A stretch of 64,000 bases of DNA, taken from NCBI GenBank assembly GCA_013076295.1, contig RQOL01000662.1:96022-160021 (forward strand), read 5' to 3'. The DNA is from Sanderia malayensis. Lineage: Eukaryota; Cnidaria; Scyphozoa; Semaeostomeae; Pelagiidae. How positions within the stretch are numbered: the stretch's first letter is position 1; every line of letters begins with the position of its first letter. This document shows positions 12,229 through 24,417 of this stretch, piece by piece. The position numbers were made by a program, and so were the translations under genes. The notes beneath the pieces were generated by a model that worked only from the letters and a program-made list of their open reading frames with translations, had not been told where the DNA came from and made no database searches.

Positions 12229-12590
12229 TTATGAAAGACATTTACAGTGTAAACAACGGTGGGCCATATCTGAACACTCCTCCAAGCATGCGCTACCGAA
12301 AATGATGAGATCATCTAGGTAATGCTGTATGTAGGCCTTTGGGCTGTCATTCTCGAAAATTGATTGTAAGACATCACCCAAACGAGTGAAAATCTGTGGA
12401 GCTGAACGTAAAACAAATGGTAAAGCAAGATAATACCCCCAGGGAATGCACAGGAAAGGACTGTCGTCAGGCCGAGCTGGAAGGAGGCAGTAAGATTGTT
12501 TAATATCGAATTTGGCCATGATCGTACCTCGATAGAGCATCATAATCTTCGTGATCGCCTCTGGGATGCCCAGACTGGAATATTTGTTAT
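12229..12590 (-). pseudogene. DIRS-like reverse transcriptase fragment
   Basis: About 120 residues of the RT palm and fingers: TIMAKFDIKQSYCLLPARPD, then PFVLRSAPQIFTRLGDVLQ, then the catalytic box HYLDDLIIFGSA. The combination of a DI-K-SY motif, an RPDD segment, ALPF-LRSAP and YLDD resembles the RT of DIRS-type (tyrosine-recombinase) retrotransposons more than Ty3/gypsy. Both ends are truncated. It lies about 45 bp from the broken 5-prime end of the hAT gene, so this is a junction of two fragments. A non-DIRS LTR element is an alternative. Confidence 0.65.
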
Positions 12591-12599
12591 GCGCGCACA

Positions 12600-13880
12600 A
12601 TAACTTGCCTGCGCACGCGGCCAGTCAACTTGCCGTGCAAATAGCAAGATGTGTTTCATTTCGCCGCATAAATTTTAAATTCCAAATGATTTTTATTGTC
12701 GCCGCGCACAAAGAGTCTTTTGTTATTGCAAATGTCACCAAGCCATGACATAAACATAAACATAAACCATGGGAACACGGATTTCTTTGAAGTTTTGAAT
12801 GAATTCATTGTTTTGTTTGTTGTAAAAAGCTCATTGTTGTTGTATTGTAGCCAGAGAATATAAGTTATTTGAAAAGTTCTCCAGCACAGTGACCTGATCA
12901 TGGAGAAGGAGGACTTCAATGACAACCCTGATTGTAATTAAATGGATTAAATTGTATTATTATCTTTTTAATCTCTCCATCTAAATTGGATTTCCAGTTG
13001 TGTTATCATTAGGCCATTCTTTTTATTAATGCTACTGCAGCCTGGTACCAAACCAAATGTTGTTTCAAGTTGACAATGTAAATATAAACATTTTTAGTAA
13101 AACATGTAGTGAGTAAACAGAATGTATAATTTATAGAGTATTGAATTTCGCATATCAAGGTTATTTGGGAATGTGATATGTCATCGAATTAGTTTGTCAG
13201 TTCAATTTGTTTGTTCTTCCAAATACAGCACAAGAAAATTCGATATTATATTGCATCTTTTTTCCACATGAGATCGTTTCATAAAAATTATTGTCATTCC
13301 ACAACTTGTGTAGAAGGTCGCAATTTATGTGTTGAAATGCACTTCTTGATAGCAGTTTGTGGTCATAATTCCAACCCCGATTTATACCTGTTTCTTCCTC
13401 TTAGCATTTATAAAGCACTTCAACTTCAAGAGGACAAACGAAAATGATGTTGATGTAGACAGGAGAAAACAGCAAAATATCTGGGCACATAAATACTAAG
13501 TTAGAGTTCTGTCTAAAATGTTTTGAAGATGAAAAAAGATATATTTTGGCTAAGCAGATACAAGAAGTCACCCATCACCCAACACATCAAAATAAGGCAC
13601 AAGGGGGAAAGAATTTGATGCAAAACTAGTTTTTCCTTAAAATTCCATCATAGCCAGAGATGCGCACATACACGAGAATTCAAAAAAAGACTAACCAGTA
13701 TGTTCCTTGAACATTATAGTCTAACCGGTGCGTTTGTTATTGTATCCAGTTTATAATGATGCATTCTTTTACGGTATCCAGTATCAAATTTGTCAAATTG
13801 ACACTATTGTGAGACGGAACCTAATTTTGTAAGAGCTCTTTGCAGTTTTGAGATTTCTTTTAAAATTTCATTATTTCACT
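12600..13880. other. Intergenic DNA, no gene seen
   Basis: AT-rich sequence with only short frames. Nothing shows a domain, splice structure or repeat relationship to other parts of the window. Confidence 0.4.
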
Positions 13881-13899
13881 GTGGTTGCTTCGTCGAGGT

Positions 13900-15280
13900 T
13901 ATTTTGTTTGCTACACATATCATCACATATCACCAGATACACATGTTCTAGCATTGCAACATCAGAAATTGATGCAAAAGGAAAACAAAACAAGAACAAC
14001 TGTTGTGCAAAATCAGATCAGAGCAGGACTTGCCATTGTTAAATCCAAGTCTGCTGCTATTCAATATGAAAAAAGAATTGCAGAACTACACGAAGCAGGT
14101 GCAAACGTAGGAGACTATGGTCATTCCAGAAAGCTTTTTAATGACATGAGAAAAGTTGCTTGCTCTTATGTTGACAAGAAAACAAGGTAGTTTGTAAACA
14201 TGCCATTACCAAGCACAAGCATGCCTCCCCATTTTTATGTACCAGCTGTAAAATCAACCAACCAACCACAGGATAACAAATCTAGCTACTATGATATGCC
14301 ATGTTGTGGATGGTAAACGACAAGCAATACCATTGAATGTTAGCCATGTTTATTATACTTCCGATGGGGAAACTGGAAAAAGTGAAGCATTGGCAGCAGC
14401 GATTATTAAAGATCTTGAGCACCATGCTGGTATTAAAGGGGAAAAGCTAATGCAAATGCAAGGCAAGTGTACAGATGGGCAGTACTTCAATACACCATTT
14501 GAAATAGCCATGCAAAGGCCTATTACTGAAATAATAGAAAGGTAGGAGATAGAAAAAGGTGTTGAACTTGATGGCGAAACCAGTAATCCATTCTGGTGGC
14601 CAGTACAATGGGACCCAGGACACTAGATAGACAATGTTTTCGGTGCATAAACAGATACACAATTCGTCAGCGGAATCCTCAACAGAACAGTTTTGTACCA
14701 CCAGCTTTTTGGCCATGGAAAACTCCACTAGTGTTGCCAGGGAAACTGCAAAAGAGTTAAAGCTTCCATTCCGAGTGACCAACTCTTTTGCCCATCACCG
14801 TTTCATTAACTCTAGCTATTTGTCACTTCAAAAACTGGTAAATAGCCTTGATATCTACATAGAGGCGTACAAAGATCATGATAATCGAGGAGTTATTGGC
14901 TACATTGTACGGGCAAGATTTTTGTGCTGACTTTTGTGGAACTCTTGATGTTTTGTGGTCTCTTGTTGTTTTGATGCTGAAAGGGCATGCCGGTTGGGTG
15001 CCTTGCTGGAAATTTGCTCATTACATCCCAAAAGCAAAGGAACAGCTGGAGAAAATTAAATTGGAGCTTGGGATGGAAAACCCATCAACATCAATATGTC
15101 CTTGATTTGGTCGTCATATTGATGAAATCAGAGATTTCAAATTTGGAAAAAGTGAGTTGGAAGTTGGGTGGCTTGTGGTTGAGAAAAAGGAAGGGAAGCC
15201 TGTATAGAGAAATAAACATGACTGTATGTTTTTCAAAATGGCATTCAGATGGCTTTTGTCCTCAGCGTATTTGTGGCTGA
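13900..15280 (+). pseudogene. Decayed transposase-like gene (hAT/KIAA1586-like, tentative)
   Basis: A chain of frames broken by stops and shifts. Early part (13960-14190): a lysine-rich helical segment ending VGDYGHSRKLFNDMRKVACS. Middle (14290-14630): VYYTSDGETGKSEALAAAII, GKCTDGQYFNTPFEIAMQ, and WWPVQWDPGH, which resembles the W-D--H region of hAT-related, KIAA1586-like proteins. Later (14700-14900): KELKLPFRVTNSFAHHRFIN and SSYLSLQKLVNSLDIYIEAY, with GHAGWVPCWKFAHYIPKA further on. At least four disruptions rule out function. The superfamily is tentative because the dimerisation region is not visible. It ends just before the 61-bp minisatellite. Confidence 0.45.
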
Positions 15281-15360
15281 TATTTGTCGTAAATAGCTCC
15301 TGTTTTATGAAGTGTACTAGGAAGGCTGGCGCACTTCGCGGGCCACCTCCCTAGTGTGTT

Positions 15361-15692
15361 GGTCTTCGATGTGAGTGGAACAGCGATATTAAAAAAAGTG
15401 GGGTGGGTTTCAGTTGTTTTGCCCCTCGATCTGGGTGGAACGGTGATCTTCAACAAAAATGGCGTGGACTTCTGTTGTTTTGGCCTTCCATCTGTGTGGG
15501 ACAGCAATGTTCAACAAAAGTGGGGTGGGGTTATGTTGTTTTGGCCTTCAGCTTGAGTGGGACAGCGATCTTAGAAAGAAGTAGGGTGTGTTTCTGTTGT
15601 TTTGGCCTTCGCCCTGAGTGGGACAGTGATCTTCACAAAAATTGGGGTGGGTTTCTGTTGTTTTAGCCTTCGACCTGAGCGGGACAGTGATG
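15361..15692 (+). repeat. 61-bp minisatellite, about 5.5 copies
   Basis: A unit of 61 bp (TGTTGTTTTGGCCTTCG then a GAGTGGGACAG-containing part, CGATCTTCAACAAAA, GTGGGGTGGGTTTC) repeats head to tail about five and a half times with roughly 15-25 percent divergence. The period of 61 is not a multiple of three, so it is not coding. It follows directly on the decayed gene at 13900-15280. Confidence 0.85.
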
Positions 15693-16212
15693 CGAGAAAT
15701 CCAGCACTTTATTCAGTGTGGCAGAAACGCCTCAACTCAAAACCCATGCAGAGAAACTTTGTGAACAAAGGATCAGATTTGTGAGTACATAATATGAGAA
15801 ATACACATAATATATATACAATTAATAATATATAATACACATATAGAATATACAATTTTAATACACCAGTTGGCACTCAATAACGCATGTTTATAACTAC
15901 ACGAATTCCAACAAAGCAATACGAAAGCCCATTATGAAAATTTTACAGGGGCCCCAAAGTTGAATGCTTCTAAACATCCAGGTACCAGTCGAAAATGATT
16001 AAATATAAGGGCTTTTAAATACAGCAGATCATGACAGTTTTTAAACAATTTAGTTTTTAAACAATATATCTTTCACAGGCCAAAATCCACAACTTTCGTG
16101 TTTTGAATAGCGAATCACGCTCAGTGATGGACAAAATTGAAAAAAATTGATGTCCTTGAATGATGAATCCACAATATCAGCAGGCGGATGGCAAGTCGGC
16201 AATAGTAATTCA

Positions 16213-16923
16213 GCAAAATAGCTTTTTGGCAACTCCACGTGCTTAGAGCGCCTTCGGTTCAGTGAAATCCCGAAATTGCTGTTTCTGAAATTCACGAGTT
16301 ACATCGTTGTATCCAAAACTGTTCTGATAAAAGCAGAATTTGATCATTCATCGGTTTAGTATTCGATTTGATATAAGGGATTATATATATAGATTTGTAA
16401 AGCAAAGAATTATTTAGAAATGTAAAGCGCGCAAAAATTTCTATAAACCAGCTGATCAGAATATCTTGAAAACAGGATAAAAAGGATACAAAGAAGTTTA
16501 GTAAAGGCAAATAGAAACAACTTACCAGTAGAGTTCTGCTCGTAACAGTTCTGAAGAGTAACATTCAAGTCAAATTCCAGTTGATAGCAAAGGAGGGCAA
16601 AATAGCTTTTTTAGACAACTGCACCACGTGTTTCGAAGGCGTTCAGTTGAGTGAAATCACGAAATTGCTGTTTCTGAAATTCCTTATTTAGATCGTTGTA
16701 TCCAGACCTGTAATTATAGAAGCAGAATTTGATAATTCATCGTTTTAGTATTCGATTTAGTACACTGGGGATTTCTAAAGCAAAGAATTATTTAGAAATT
16801 TGGAATGCGTAAAAATTTCTAAAAACCAGTTGACCTCAATATGCTGAAATCAAGATAAGAAGGTACAAAGAAATTTAGTAAAGGCAAACAGAAACAGCTT
16901 AGCCACTTACCAGTTAAATCCTG
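16213..16923. repeat. 384-bp direct tandem duplication
   Basis: Two adjacent copies start with GCAAAATAGCTTTTT at 16213 and at 16597, giving a 384-bp period. Both continue with GAAAT(C)CCGAAATTGCTGTTT-type sequence, ATCGTTGTATCCA, AGCAGAATTTGAT, TTTAGTATTCGATTT, AAGCAAAGAATTATTTAGAA, AAATTTCTA(T/A)AAACCAG and AGTTTAGTAAAGGCAAA, ending at CTTACCAG. Divergence is about 15-20 percent. No coding frame is preserved across the copies. Confidence 0.75.
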
Positions 16924-17039
16924 AAGCTTTTAGTTGGAAATCTCGAGTAAAACGGCAGCAAAAATAAAACAGCAATCCAACGAAAAAAATCCATTCGGTT
17001 TGCCTGCCCATCCCAAATTCGAAAATGAAAAATGAATTG

Positions 17040-17586
17040 CACACTTTCCTTTTTCCTTGTCAACCAATGGTCACGGTAACAAAGGACGCAAACGAATAAG
17101 TGCGAAACGTAACAGGGTTTCATTGTTTCTAAAAGGCTTGGCAACGCAAAACAACGCACAATCGATCTTTACTGAAACATAACATCATCCAGACGCTGTA
17201 ATGCTCAGGAGGTTGCTGAGCACAACACGATTTGTTCGATTCAAAAGCTTCAGTACGCGTCAAAGCTCTGGACACGTCCCCCGCATGCAAAACAACAGGC
17301 GAAAGAACAGCCCGCACTCCATCCTCTCACACGAAAGAGGAAGGCCTCATTACGGGAAAACAAAGGGCGAAGAATTTTCGAGTTACAAAATTAGAAATAT
17401 CTCGAAAACCAAATGAATTTCGAAAAAGCAATAAGGCGTTGCAAATATACATGTTACTGGGAAGACCTCTAAGTAGTTTTGAAAATAAATAGAGCGGCCA
17501 GATTCTCGGAACCGTGGGTACAAAACTCGCCAAGGGAAGCCTTTGATCCGGACACCTTTACCGCTCACATTTTAGTAATATAGAGA
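17040..17586 (-). mobile_element. Non-autonomous Helitron-like element, family M, copy 1
   Basis: On the minus strand it starts TCTCTATATTACTAAAATGT after an A, the expected Helitron 5-prime context. The body matches 52925-53398 over about 450 bp with the same order of landmarks: AACAAAGGGC(G)AGAAGAATTTTCGA, TATCT(C/G)GAAAAC, GAATTTCGAAAAAG, GCAAATATACA(T/A)GTTACTGGGAAGA, GACATCATCCAGAC-type and TTTGTTCGATT. No protein is encoded. The 3-prime terminus was not found, so the 17040 boundary is where similarity to the second copy fades. Confidence 0.6.
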
Positions 17587-17949
17587 TATTCATCCCCACT
17601 ACGAAGTAGCAAAAATGTAAAATAACCATTAAGCAGTTTATTATTTTTGTAAAAGGGCCTTACAGGAGTGCGGATTCCTTGAAAGTATATGAATTCAAAA
17701 ATATGTCAATTTTTTATGAAAACAATAATGAGCAACGCAGAGTCGAAAGCATTTAATTCTTGAGTACTCCAATTTGATGTTTCGATCATGTTACAGATCG
17801 CTTGAAATCATGTTACAGTATAAGCAAAAATAAAACGGCAGCCAGCAATAACAAAATCCGCAGTATTTGTAACAGTATTTCTTTTTAAAGAAATCGAATA
17901 GAGATCGTCACATGAATACCGTGCATGCTCCTGATTCAGACGAGGTTCC

Positions 17950-18930
17950 AACTAGTCATTTTGATGATAACACTGAAGACTTTAATTACCTAGTATGGCT
18001 TTCTATGGAACAGAACCCCCAACAGCTGAAGATATATCATTTATGGAAATAAAATCATTAACCCCATCAAATTCTTGGCACGAAGAGGCTGACATTGTAT
18101 ATTTTCCTCAAGGTTCTCCTTCGAATACATCTGCAACTGTGCTATCAGTTGAAGCTGAAACAACTGTTACCTTACCTCCTGAAACACCGGTTGGCTTTAC
18201 AGTATCAGGTAACAGTGGGATTCCCACCTACCCTGCGCATTCTCCAGAGTTTTCAACGAAAGCATTTCGACTAGAAACTGTGATTAAGAAAATCAGCACT
18301 CATTTGGAGCACTAATTTGGATTACACAAATACAGTCAGCAACTGTGTTATCGAATATTTAAAATGGGAACTGGACAAACTGCAGGAAACAACTTTGCTC
18401 GTATTTGAAAAAGGAAAAGAAGTTTTGTTAAATGAATATCTATGTGATTGCAGCCACTGTCTTAGCTGATCTTCACTTATTTTGGTTCGCTTTATTATGT
18501 AGAATACGAATCCGAAGTCCGTTTTTCGAAACAACGCCTTGTTTTCGAGTTATTATCGGTTCTTTCTCAAAAAACGAGAATTTTCGGAAAATTTAACTTT
18601 ACAATGCTTCGGACACTGGTGTCACAACAAAGAGGAACAGATCTTCGACTTTGTTGAGGTTCCATCCTATGTAACATTATTGACTGGAGTCAATACTGAG
18701 CCTCTTTACTTTTTAAAAATTAAAGAAAAGGGGGTTTCTGATAGCACAATCACTGACACCTGGTGTGCAATATTTCAAAGGAAATTACCTGAAAGCAATT
18801 CGCTCCAGAAATATGTCTTCCAAAAAGTTCGATATTGTACCCTTGGATGTTGTCATTATGCCTGATGAGATTTTCGATTCTTATATGGAGATCAATGAGA
18901 ACATGTTCTTGGACATAAACCTTTAGAACA
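17950..18930 (+). other. Unrecognised coding-like fragments
   Basis: Two stretches look more protein-like than their surroundings. Frames at 17995-18315 include AETTVTLPPETPVGFTVSGN. Frames at 18600-18930 read DFVEVPSYVTLLTGVNTEPL then, after a shift near 18800, DIVPLDVVIMPDEIFDSYM. Neither matches a family I recognise. They could be remnants of a transposase N-terminus or of a host gene. No splice sites could be assigned with confidence, and the function is unknown. Confidence 0.25.
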
Positions 18931-19546
18931 GCTTTATCCAAAGGGCTTCATCGTAAAAAATACAAAAATTTTTCTTTCCTCACAAAGACATCGAAAAGTA
19001 GATTTTTAACCCATTCCTAGTTGGGATATTCATGTTTATAAGCTCTTTAGGTTAATTTGAATAGTTATAGCTATATTCATGTGCGATATCAATTCTTCTT
19101 TATATATTTAGCATATCAAAAAAGTTTATATTCAACATAAACTTGTGTGCTCGTATTCTATTGTTTAAGTTCTGAATTTCAATTGGAATTTTTCATACTA
19201 AGGCTCTCTATAATAAGTAAATATATTGTTTAAAGCATGTTAAGGTTACACAGCGGCCACTGTGTCCATTTACAGTTCATCTAAAGGCCCCGGAAGCTAT
19301 CTTTATAATTTCAAAGTGTGATTAATTTTTCACGAAATTCAAAATATTCTTTTGATGTAATAATACATGAAAAAGTGCTCTTCAGTTCTGAATTTTAATA
19401 TATGGGTATCTCTGAATGTATTGAAGTTGTCAGAGCTTTATTACCGCTGTCAAAGCGTTAATGAATTGAAAAGATGCAAAGTCGATCTTTTTGGAATACT
19501 TCATCCATGTTGGCTCATAATAACACAATCAGTGTTTGGACAGTAT

Positions 19547-19559
19547 AGATCGTTTTCAC
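19547..19559 (+). repeat. ISL2EU left terminal inverted repeat
   Basis: AGATCGTTTTCAC, perfectly inverted at 24405-24417. Both ends continue into CACGTGAC-like sequence, but alignment beyond 13 bp is imperfect. It is preceded by the dinucleotide AT. Confidence 0.85.
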
Positions 19560-19734
19560 CCACGTGACCATGCGCATAGCAACGGTTGCTATCCGCCATT
19601 ACGGTGTTCCAAAACAGAGGCGCATGGCCAGCTGTGCGTTAGTCATATCTTGTTTCTTAGCGTTGACTCGCAATTTTCGTTACTTCTTGCGTACTGAAAG
19701 CTAATTTTTACCAATTTGGAGATAACTTAAAGAG

Positions 19735-21321
19735 ATGGTGCTTTGTTTGTTCGTCAATTGTGGTAGAAAATCGGGAAAACGTAGTAGAAAGAAAGAGAAG
19801 GAGGTTGACGAAAATGGGCCTAACCATGATGATCAGAACGAAGGTTCCTGCCTCAGTTTTTCTAGAGTTCCTGTCATCATTACCAATGAAGGCGAGGCGA
19901 TGGAAGAACTGACAAGAGAGAGAAGACGGCGATGGATCTCAGCATTAAGTAGAGATGATTTGACGGAAAAGAAACTGGCAAACGATCGCGTGTGCAATCT
20001 ACATTTTGTGTCTGGTAGGGCTGCCAAGAACTGGGATAGGTACAATGTCGACTGGGTGCTGACACTGAGACTTGGACACTCTAAGAAGCTGGGAAAAGAT
20101 CATGCCCTTGTTGAAGAAAGAGCTGCAAGGGTTGCAAGAAGACGTAAACGTGCAAACGATAGTTGTAAAAATGAAATTGAAGAGAAGAGAATGAGGGAAG
20201 ATGACAGCCTGCGCATTGCCAGAATCTTTGAAATCGAAGATGAACCAATGCCACAAATGGGAAATGAGATGGCATCAAATGAAGCAACAGATGTGCAGTT
20301 CACTGTTGATCCTGACCAATGCTTTCAGCCAGCAAAAGAAACTCAATTTTGTGATGCTGAAACAAATACTGATGAGCTTAATTATTTGTTCGAATCCCTA
20401 GCCATCAAAACAGAACAATTCACACAAGAGTATTTCATTAATGATGATGCCAAAGTCAAGTTCTACACTGGACTGCCATCATATGACATCTTGCAGACAA
20501 CTTTTGATTTTGTAAAGCCTGATGCTGATGGCAAATCATCTGCACTGCAGACCTTTCAGCAGTTTATACTAGTTTTGATGAAATTGAGGTTAAATGTACC
20601 CCATCAGGATCTTGCATACAGATTTGGTATATCGGTGCCAACAGTTTCAAGAATATTCAACAAATGGATGAATATCCTTGATAGAAAATTAAGTCCAATT
20701 ATTTCATGGCCTGACAGGGAAGACTTGTGGCGTACTATGCCCAAGTGCTTTCGGTATTCTTTTGGTAAGAAGGTAACAGTGATCATTGACTGTTTCGAAG
20801 TATTTATTGAAAGACCATCAAATCTGTTGGCAAGGGCACAGACATACTCAAATTACAAGAGCCACAATACAGTTAAAGTGCTAATTGGTATTACTCCGCA
20901 AGGTACCATAAGTTTTGTATCTGAAGCATGGGGTGGGCGTACTTCAGACAAATTTCTCACAGATAATTGTGGAATTCTTAGACTACTCAAACCAGGAGAC
21001 TTGGTGATGGCAGACAGGGGCTTCACGATCCAAGAAAGCTTAATGTACTATCAAGCAGAATTGGCTATCCCTGCATTTACGAGAGGTAAAGATCAACTTG
21101 ACCCCATTGATGTTGAGAAAACTAGGGGTATTGCAAACGTGAGGATACATGTGGAACGAGTGATAGGACTGTTGCGCAGAAAATACACAATTCTTCAAAG
21201 TACGCTGCCAATTGACTATCTTATTTGTTCAAATGGAAGTCAAAGCCCTCTCATTGACAAAATCATACGAGTGGCAGCTTCTTTAACAAATCTTTGCCCT
21301 TCAATTGTTCCATTTGAGTAA
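19735..21321 (+). CDS. ISL2EU transposase: THAP-like plus DDE_Tnp_4
   Basis: An intact 528-residue transposase. Residues 1 to about 115 form a THAP-like C2CH finger (CLFVNC at the start, an [10 protein letters not shown] stretch, then [10 protein letters not shown]), the likely DNA-binding domain for the element ends. A charged, acidic linker follows. Residues about 270-325 resemble a helix-turn-helix ([20 protein letters not shown]). The rest is an IS5-like DDE endonuclease (PF13359). Proposed catalytic residues are D352 (VIIDCFE), D427 (MADRGF) and E474 (HVERVIG). The ATG at 19735 was chosen because the THAP finger begins at residue 4. It has a single exon and no stop or shift, and converges on the YqaJ gene. 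It may still be functional, though expression is untested. Confidence 0.9.
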   Translation: MVLCLFVNCGRKSGKRSRKKEKEVDENGPNHDDQNEGSCLSFSRVPVIITNEGEAMEELTRERRRRWISALSRDDLTEKKLANDRVCNLHFVSGRAAKNWDRYNVDWVLTLRLGHSKKLGKDHALVEERAARVARRRKRANDSCKNEIEEKRMREDDSLRIARIFEIEDEPMPQMGNEMASNEATDVQFTVDPDQCFQPAKETQFCDAETNTDELNYLFESLAIKTEQFTQEYFINDDAKVKFYTGLPSYDILQTTFDFVKPDADGKSSALQTFQQFILVLMKLRLNVPHQDLAYRFGISVPTVSRIFNKWMNILDRKLSPIISWPDREDLWRTMPKCFRYSFGKKVTVIIDCFEVFIERPSNLLARAQTYSNYKSHNTVKVLIGITPQGTISFVSEAWGGRTSDKFLTDNCGILRLLKPGDLVMADRGFTIQESLMYYQAELAIPAFTRGKDQLDPIDVEKTRGIANVRIHVERVIGLLRRKYTILQSTLPIDYLICSNGSQSPLIDKIIRVAASLTNLCPSIVPFE

Positions 21322-21559
21322 ATGAAACAGCCAAACTCATTTAATTTTGATCCTCAAGAACTTAGAAAATACTCCATCTGCAAAAGTTTGCCTTTTTGGC
21401 TTAAGTTAGATTTCGTACAATCTGTGTAAGTGCAAGTACTGCCAACTTAGCAACGATATGGCTAATGAGTTAAAATATCTCATCTTGATGTTTTTCAAAA
21501 TATATGTTGCTTTAGAACCTTTAATACAAATCAAGTTTTTTAAAATAACAAAACGGTCT

Positions 21560-24315
21560 TCAAATAGTTGGGAACAATTCCATCTTCCCGGTTTTCAAAC
21601 ATTTAAACAAATGCTGTCTCAATTGGGCCACATCAAATTCAACTGTTTCTGGTGGTATGTAGTTCACTAGACAGGTTGCGAACGCTATCGCAAAAACACC
21701 ACAGTCATACCCATTTTCTTGTTGCTGAACTGGAACAACATTTATTCCTTGGTAGATATCTGCTCCAATAAGGTTCTTTATTTGTTCCTCGATTTCATCT
21801 GATACAACATGGTTGTATAGGCTGTCATACAAGCTAACCATCCGTGGTAAACATCCAATTGAGCTTGTGCATACCCAGTGACTGTTTCCAGTGTGAAGTA
21901 TTTGGACAAACTCACCTCCAACTATGTCAAAGTTTCTAGATGGTCCTAGGGTTGGCCTCTGAAAGCCCTCAATAGCTTGATTACTGTTTCTTAGGTAAAC
22001 ATGTACCTGGTGAATAATATCACAGTCAAGCCAACCTTTTGGAGACACAACCAACTCAAAATGCCTTTCACGCAATGTTCCTAATTGTGCATACCGCTCT
22101 GCTTGCCCAATGGCTTCCTTGGTTATGATGATGTCTCTTGACTCTTCCGCAATCACTGCCAGGCTATCCTTGTTTAAGATAGAACCTTTATGTGTACCTG
22201 TTTCCACTCCGAAGTGCTGGGACACTCTTCCAATTTTCAACTCTGGTTGACCTTGTGGATTTGCTTTGCACTTGTCACATTGCCAAGTGGTCTTACTGTT
22301 GTTTGGTTTTCTTTTGTAGCCCAAACAGCTGATGTGGAACAATTTTCCATTTTCACAGAGAGGATTATGGCATTCAATAATTTTATCTTCAATCTTTGCC
22401 TTTTGTTGGCAAATGCAAACACTTTCAAGAGAGAGTGCTTTTGTTGAAGTAATATCTTTTGTTTTGGGCTGTGTTTTTCTTTTGAACTCAGGTAGCCTTT
22501 GACAGTGGGGACAATACCAGTTATTGGCGGGTGATACAATGAAATTGGACAGTCCACATTCTGACATTTCACTGTACGCTCCCCAGTTTCTTCACCACAA
22601 AAACAGACCCTCGTGTCACCTATCTTTGCTTGATTTGACAAGTGACACTTGCGTGTGTACCATCTACCAAGAATTTCTGGGAGTACACAATATTGCCAAA
22701 ACTGAGACAGTCTTGGCAAAACTTTGTCCCAGTGGCATTGGTCAGGGATTATCCTTTCATGGAGGAAAGCAGACTTTGATGTTGCAAAACCAAAGACAAC
22801 AAAATCACAAAACGGAAGCTCTGTGGTGAATATCTGCTGTTGTACTTGGTAGAAATATTGGTGGTTTCTTTTCAGAATCACTTCACCATCTGGATCTTTC
22901 ATTAAACAGCTGCTGGGTTTTTCCAAGTATCCATCAATATCAATGCCGTCCATACAAAATGGACATTTAACTTCCCCACATCCAATTCCACAGCAGTCGC
23001 ATGATGACAAAAAATCTGGTGTTGCATGAATGAAAGGGCTCCTCTTGTTGATAAACATGCCACATTGGATTGCTTTATAATTCACATGTTTCTTCTTCAT
23101 ATCTATCTCAAATAGCTTGATTGCTGCTTTCTCATGTTGACATCCATATTCAGTGGCAGCATTCGTAAACTTGAAAATTTCTGGGTAACAGATTGACTTT
23201 ATAAGTGATTGAGATGGCTTGCTGGGATCTGTGTGGCTTGCTGACTTACTCATAGAAGCACCAATCCTTCCAGCTCGGTGATGGAAAAATCCACTGCCCT
23301 TTGCCTGGCTCTTTGTATCAAGCTCGATTTGTTTTGCATCTTCATCCGAGATAGTAATATGGATATCCGAGCAGGCTTTTATTAGATCATGGTACTCATA
23401 GTCAAGGTACTTTTTATCAAAAAGATCTGGAATTGTTGCAATGTTACTGCTTCTCGATATGAATGAATTGGCATATGGGTGTACAAGACTAAGTGCTGCA
23501 GGCTTTACTTTGCATTTACTCAGTGCTTCATAAAAGGATTTCATATCATCCTCACTTGAGACAGGGGTGTCTCCCTTTGCTGAGCTATCAAGTTTTTTAT
23601 GATTCTCATTCATTCTTCCCGCTGGATCTTGCTCAAAATTGTTGACTGCATGGTCTAAGTCCTTCTTTAGTTTCTTTGCAGATTTAAAATTAATATCTTT
23701 GACAGGAGAATATGAGATTTCCTTCACATAAGAAGGGAGGATCCAGGTGCATTTTACTTGGGTGCAGGCTAATTTTCCGTTAAGTCTTGTCCACACTTCA
23801 AGATAAAAAAGCATGCTTGCAACGTGAGAACAGCATTCTCCAAGGCCAGCCATGCAGCCAATACAATGTGCAGAAAAGATAGTCCCATCATTCTCTGTAA
23901 TGATCCAAACTGGCACTGGGCTGACATTCATCCTTTGAGAATGTCGTACTTTCCCCAGAACGACGAATCTTTTACTGACTATCTTTCCTTGTACGGAGGT
24001 GATAAAGCCAGATACCATATGGTTGTATGCCTCCAAGCTCCTGAAAGCCTTGAATTGGTTCTTTGTGTAATAACTCGTATCAAGTACGAGGTACGATAGC
24101 AAGTCGGTGGCTTCTACAGGAGGCAAACATCCTGGATCGAAACTGTTCTCAGGAATCAACAGCGGATCAACGCCGATATACGCGATTTTTTCCGTGTAAC
24201 GCTTCAAAACATGGCTCTCCAGCTTTTTGGCATAGTTGGACAACGATACAGTAACCTTTCCTTTGATTTCGGAGGTCGATATGACCGATGAATCTTTGTA
24301 ATTATCTTCCGCCAT
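21560..24315 (-). pseudogene. ISL2EU accessory protein: SWIM, YqaJ, PHD, Ulp1 (one frameshift)
   Basis: The second ISL2EU gene, read from ATG at 24315 (an alternative Met lies three codons upstream at 24324). Domains in order: a SWIM-like zinc region (HCIGCMAGLGECCSHVASML), a YqaJ/lambda-exonuclease-like nuclease (RAGRIGAS, EYGCQHEKAA, IHATPDFL, GCGEVKCP, YFYQVQQQIF, which supply the expected E, D, E-K and Q), a first PHD-like finger (VCFCGEETG..CQNVDC), a second one (CHNPLC..FHISCLGY..WQCDKC), and a C-terminal Ulp1-like C48 protease with H (GNSHWVCTS), D (SLYDSLYN) and C (ENGYDCGVFA). The frame changes once, inside the first PHD at about 22520-22545, equivalent to one lost base. Nuclease and protease motifs are otherwise intact. 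Its role in transposition is not known. Confidence 0.85.
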
Positions 24316-24404
24316 TGCACACATGACACATGGCCTACATTTACAAACAAAAGTGGAACACCAACATGGCGGCAGTCTCGTTTTGAAAATTGACGTGACG
24401 TCAC

Positions 24405-24417
24405 GTGAAAACGATCT
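24405..24417 (-). repeat. ISL2EU right terminal inverted repeat
   Basis: GTGAAAACGATCT, the inverse of the left end, followed by AT. The adjoining palindromic GACGTGACGTCACGTG stretch lies inside the element. Confidence 0.85.

Noticed and set aside
19833..20303. Minus-strand frames within the ISL2EU transposase
   Set aside because: Overlapping shadows of the intact 528-residue gene; no independent support.
20375..20400. tRNA-like GTTCGAATCCC box
   Set aside because: It lies inside the intact transposase coding frame and no acceptor stem or A box could be placed.
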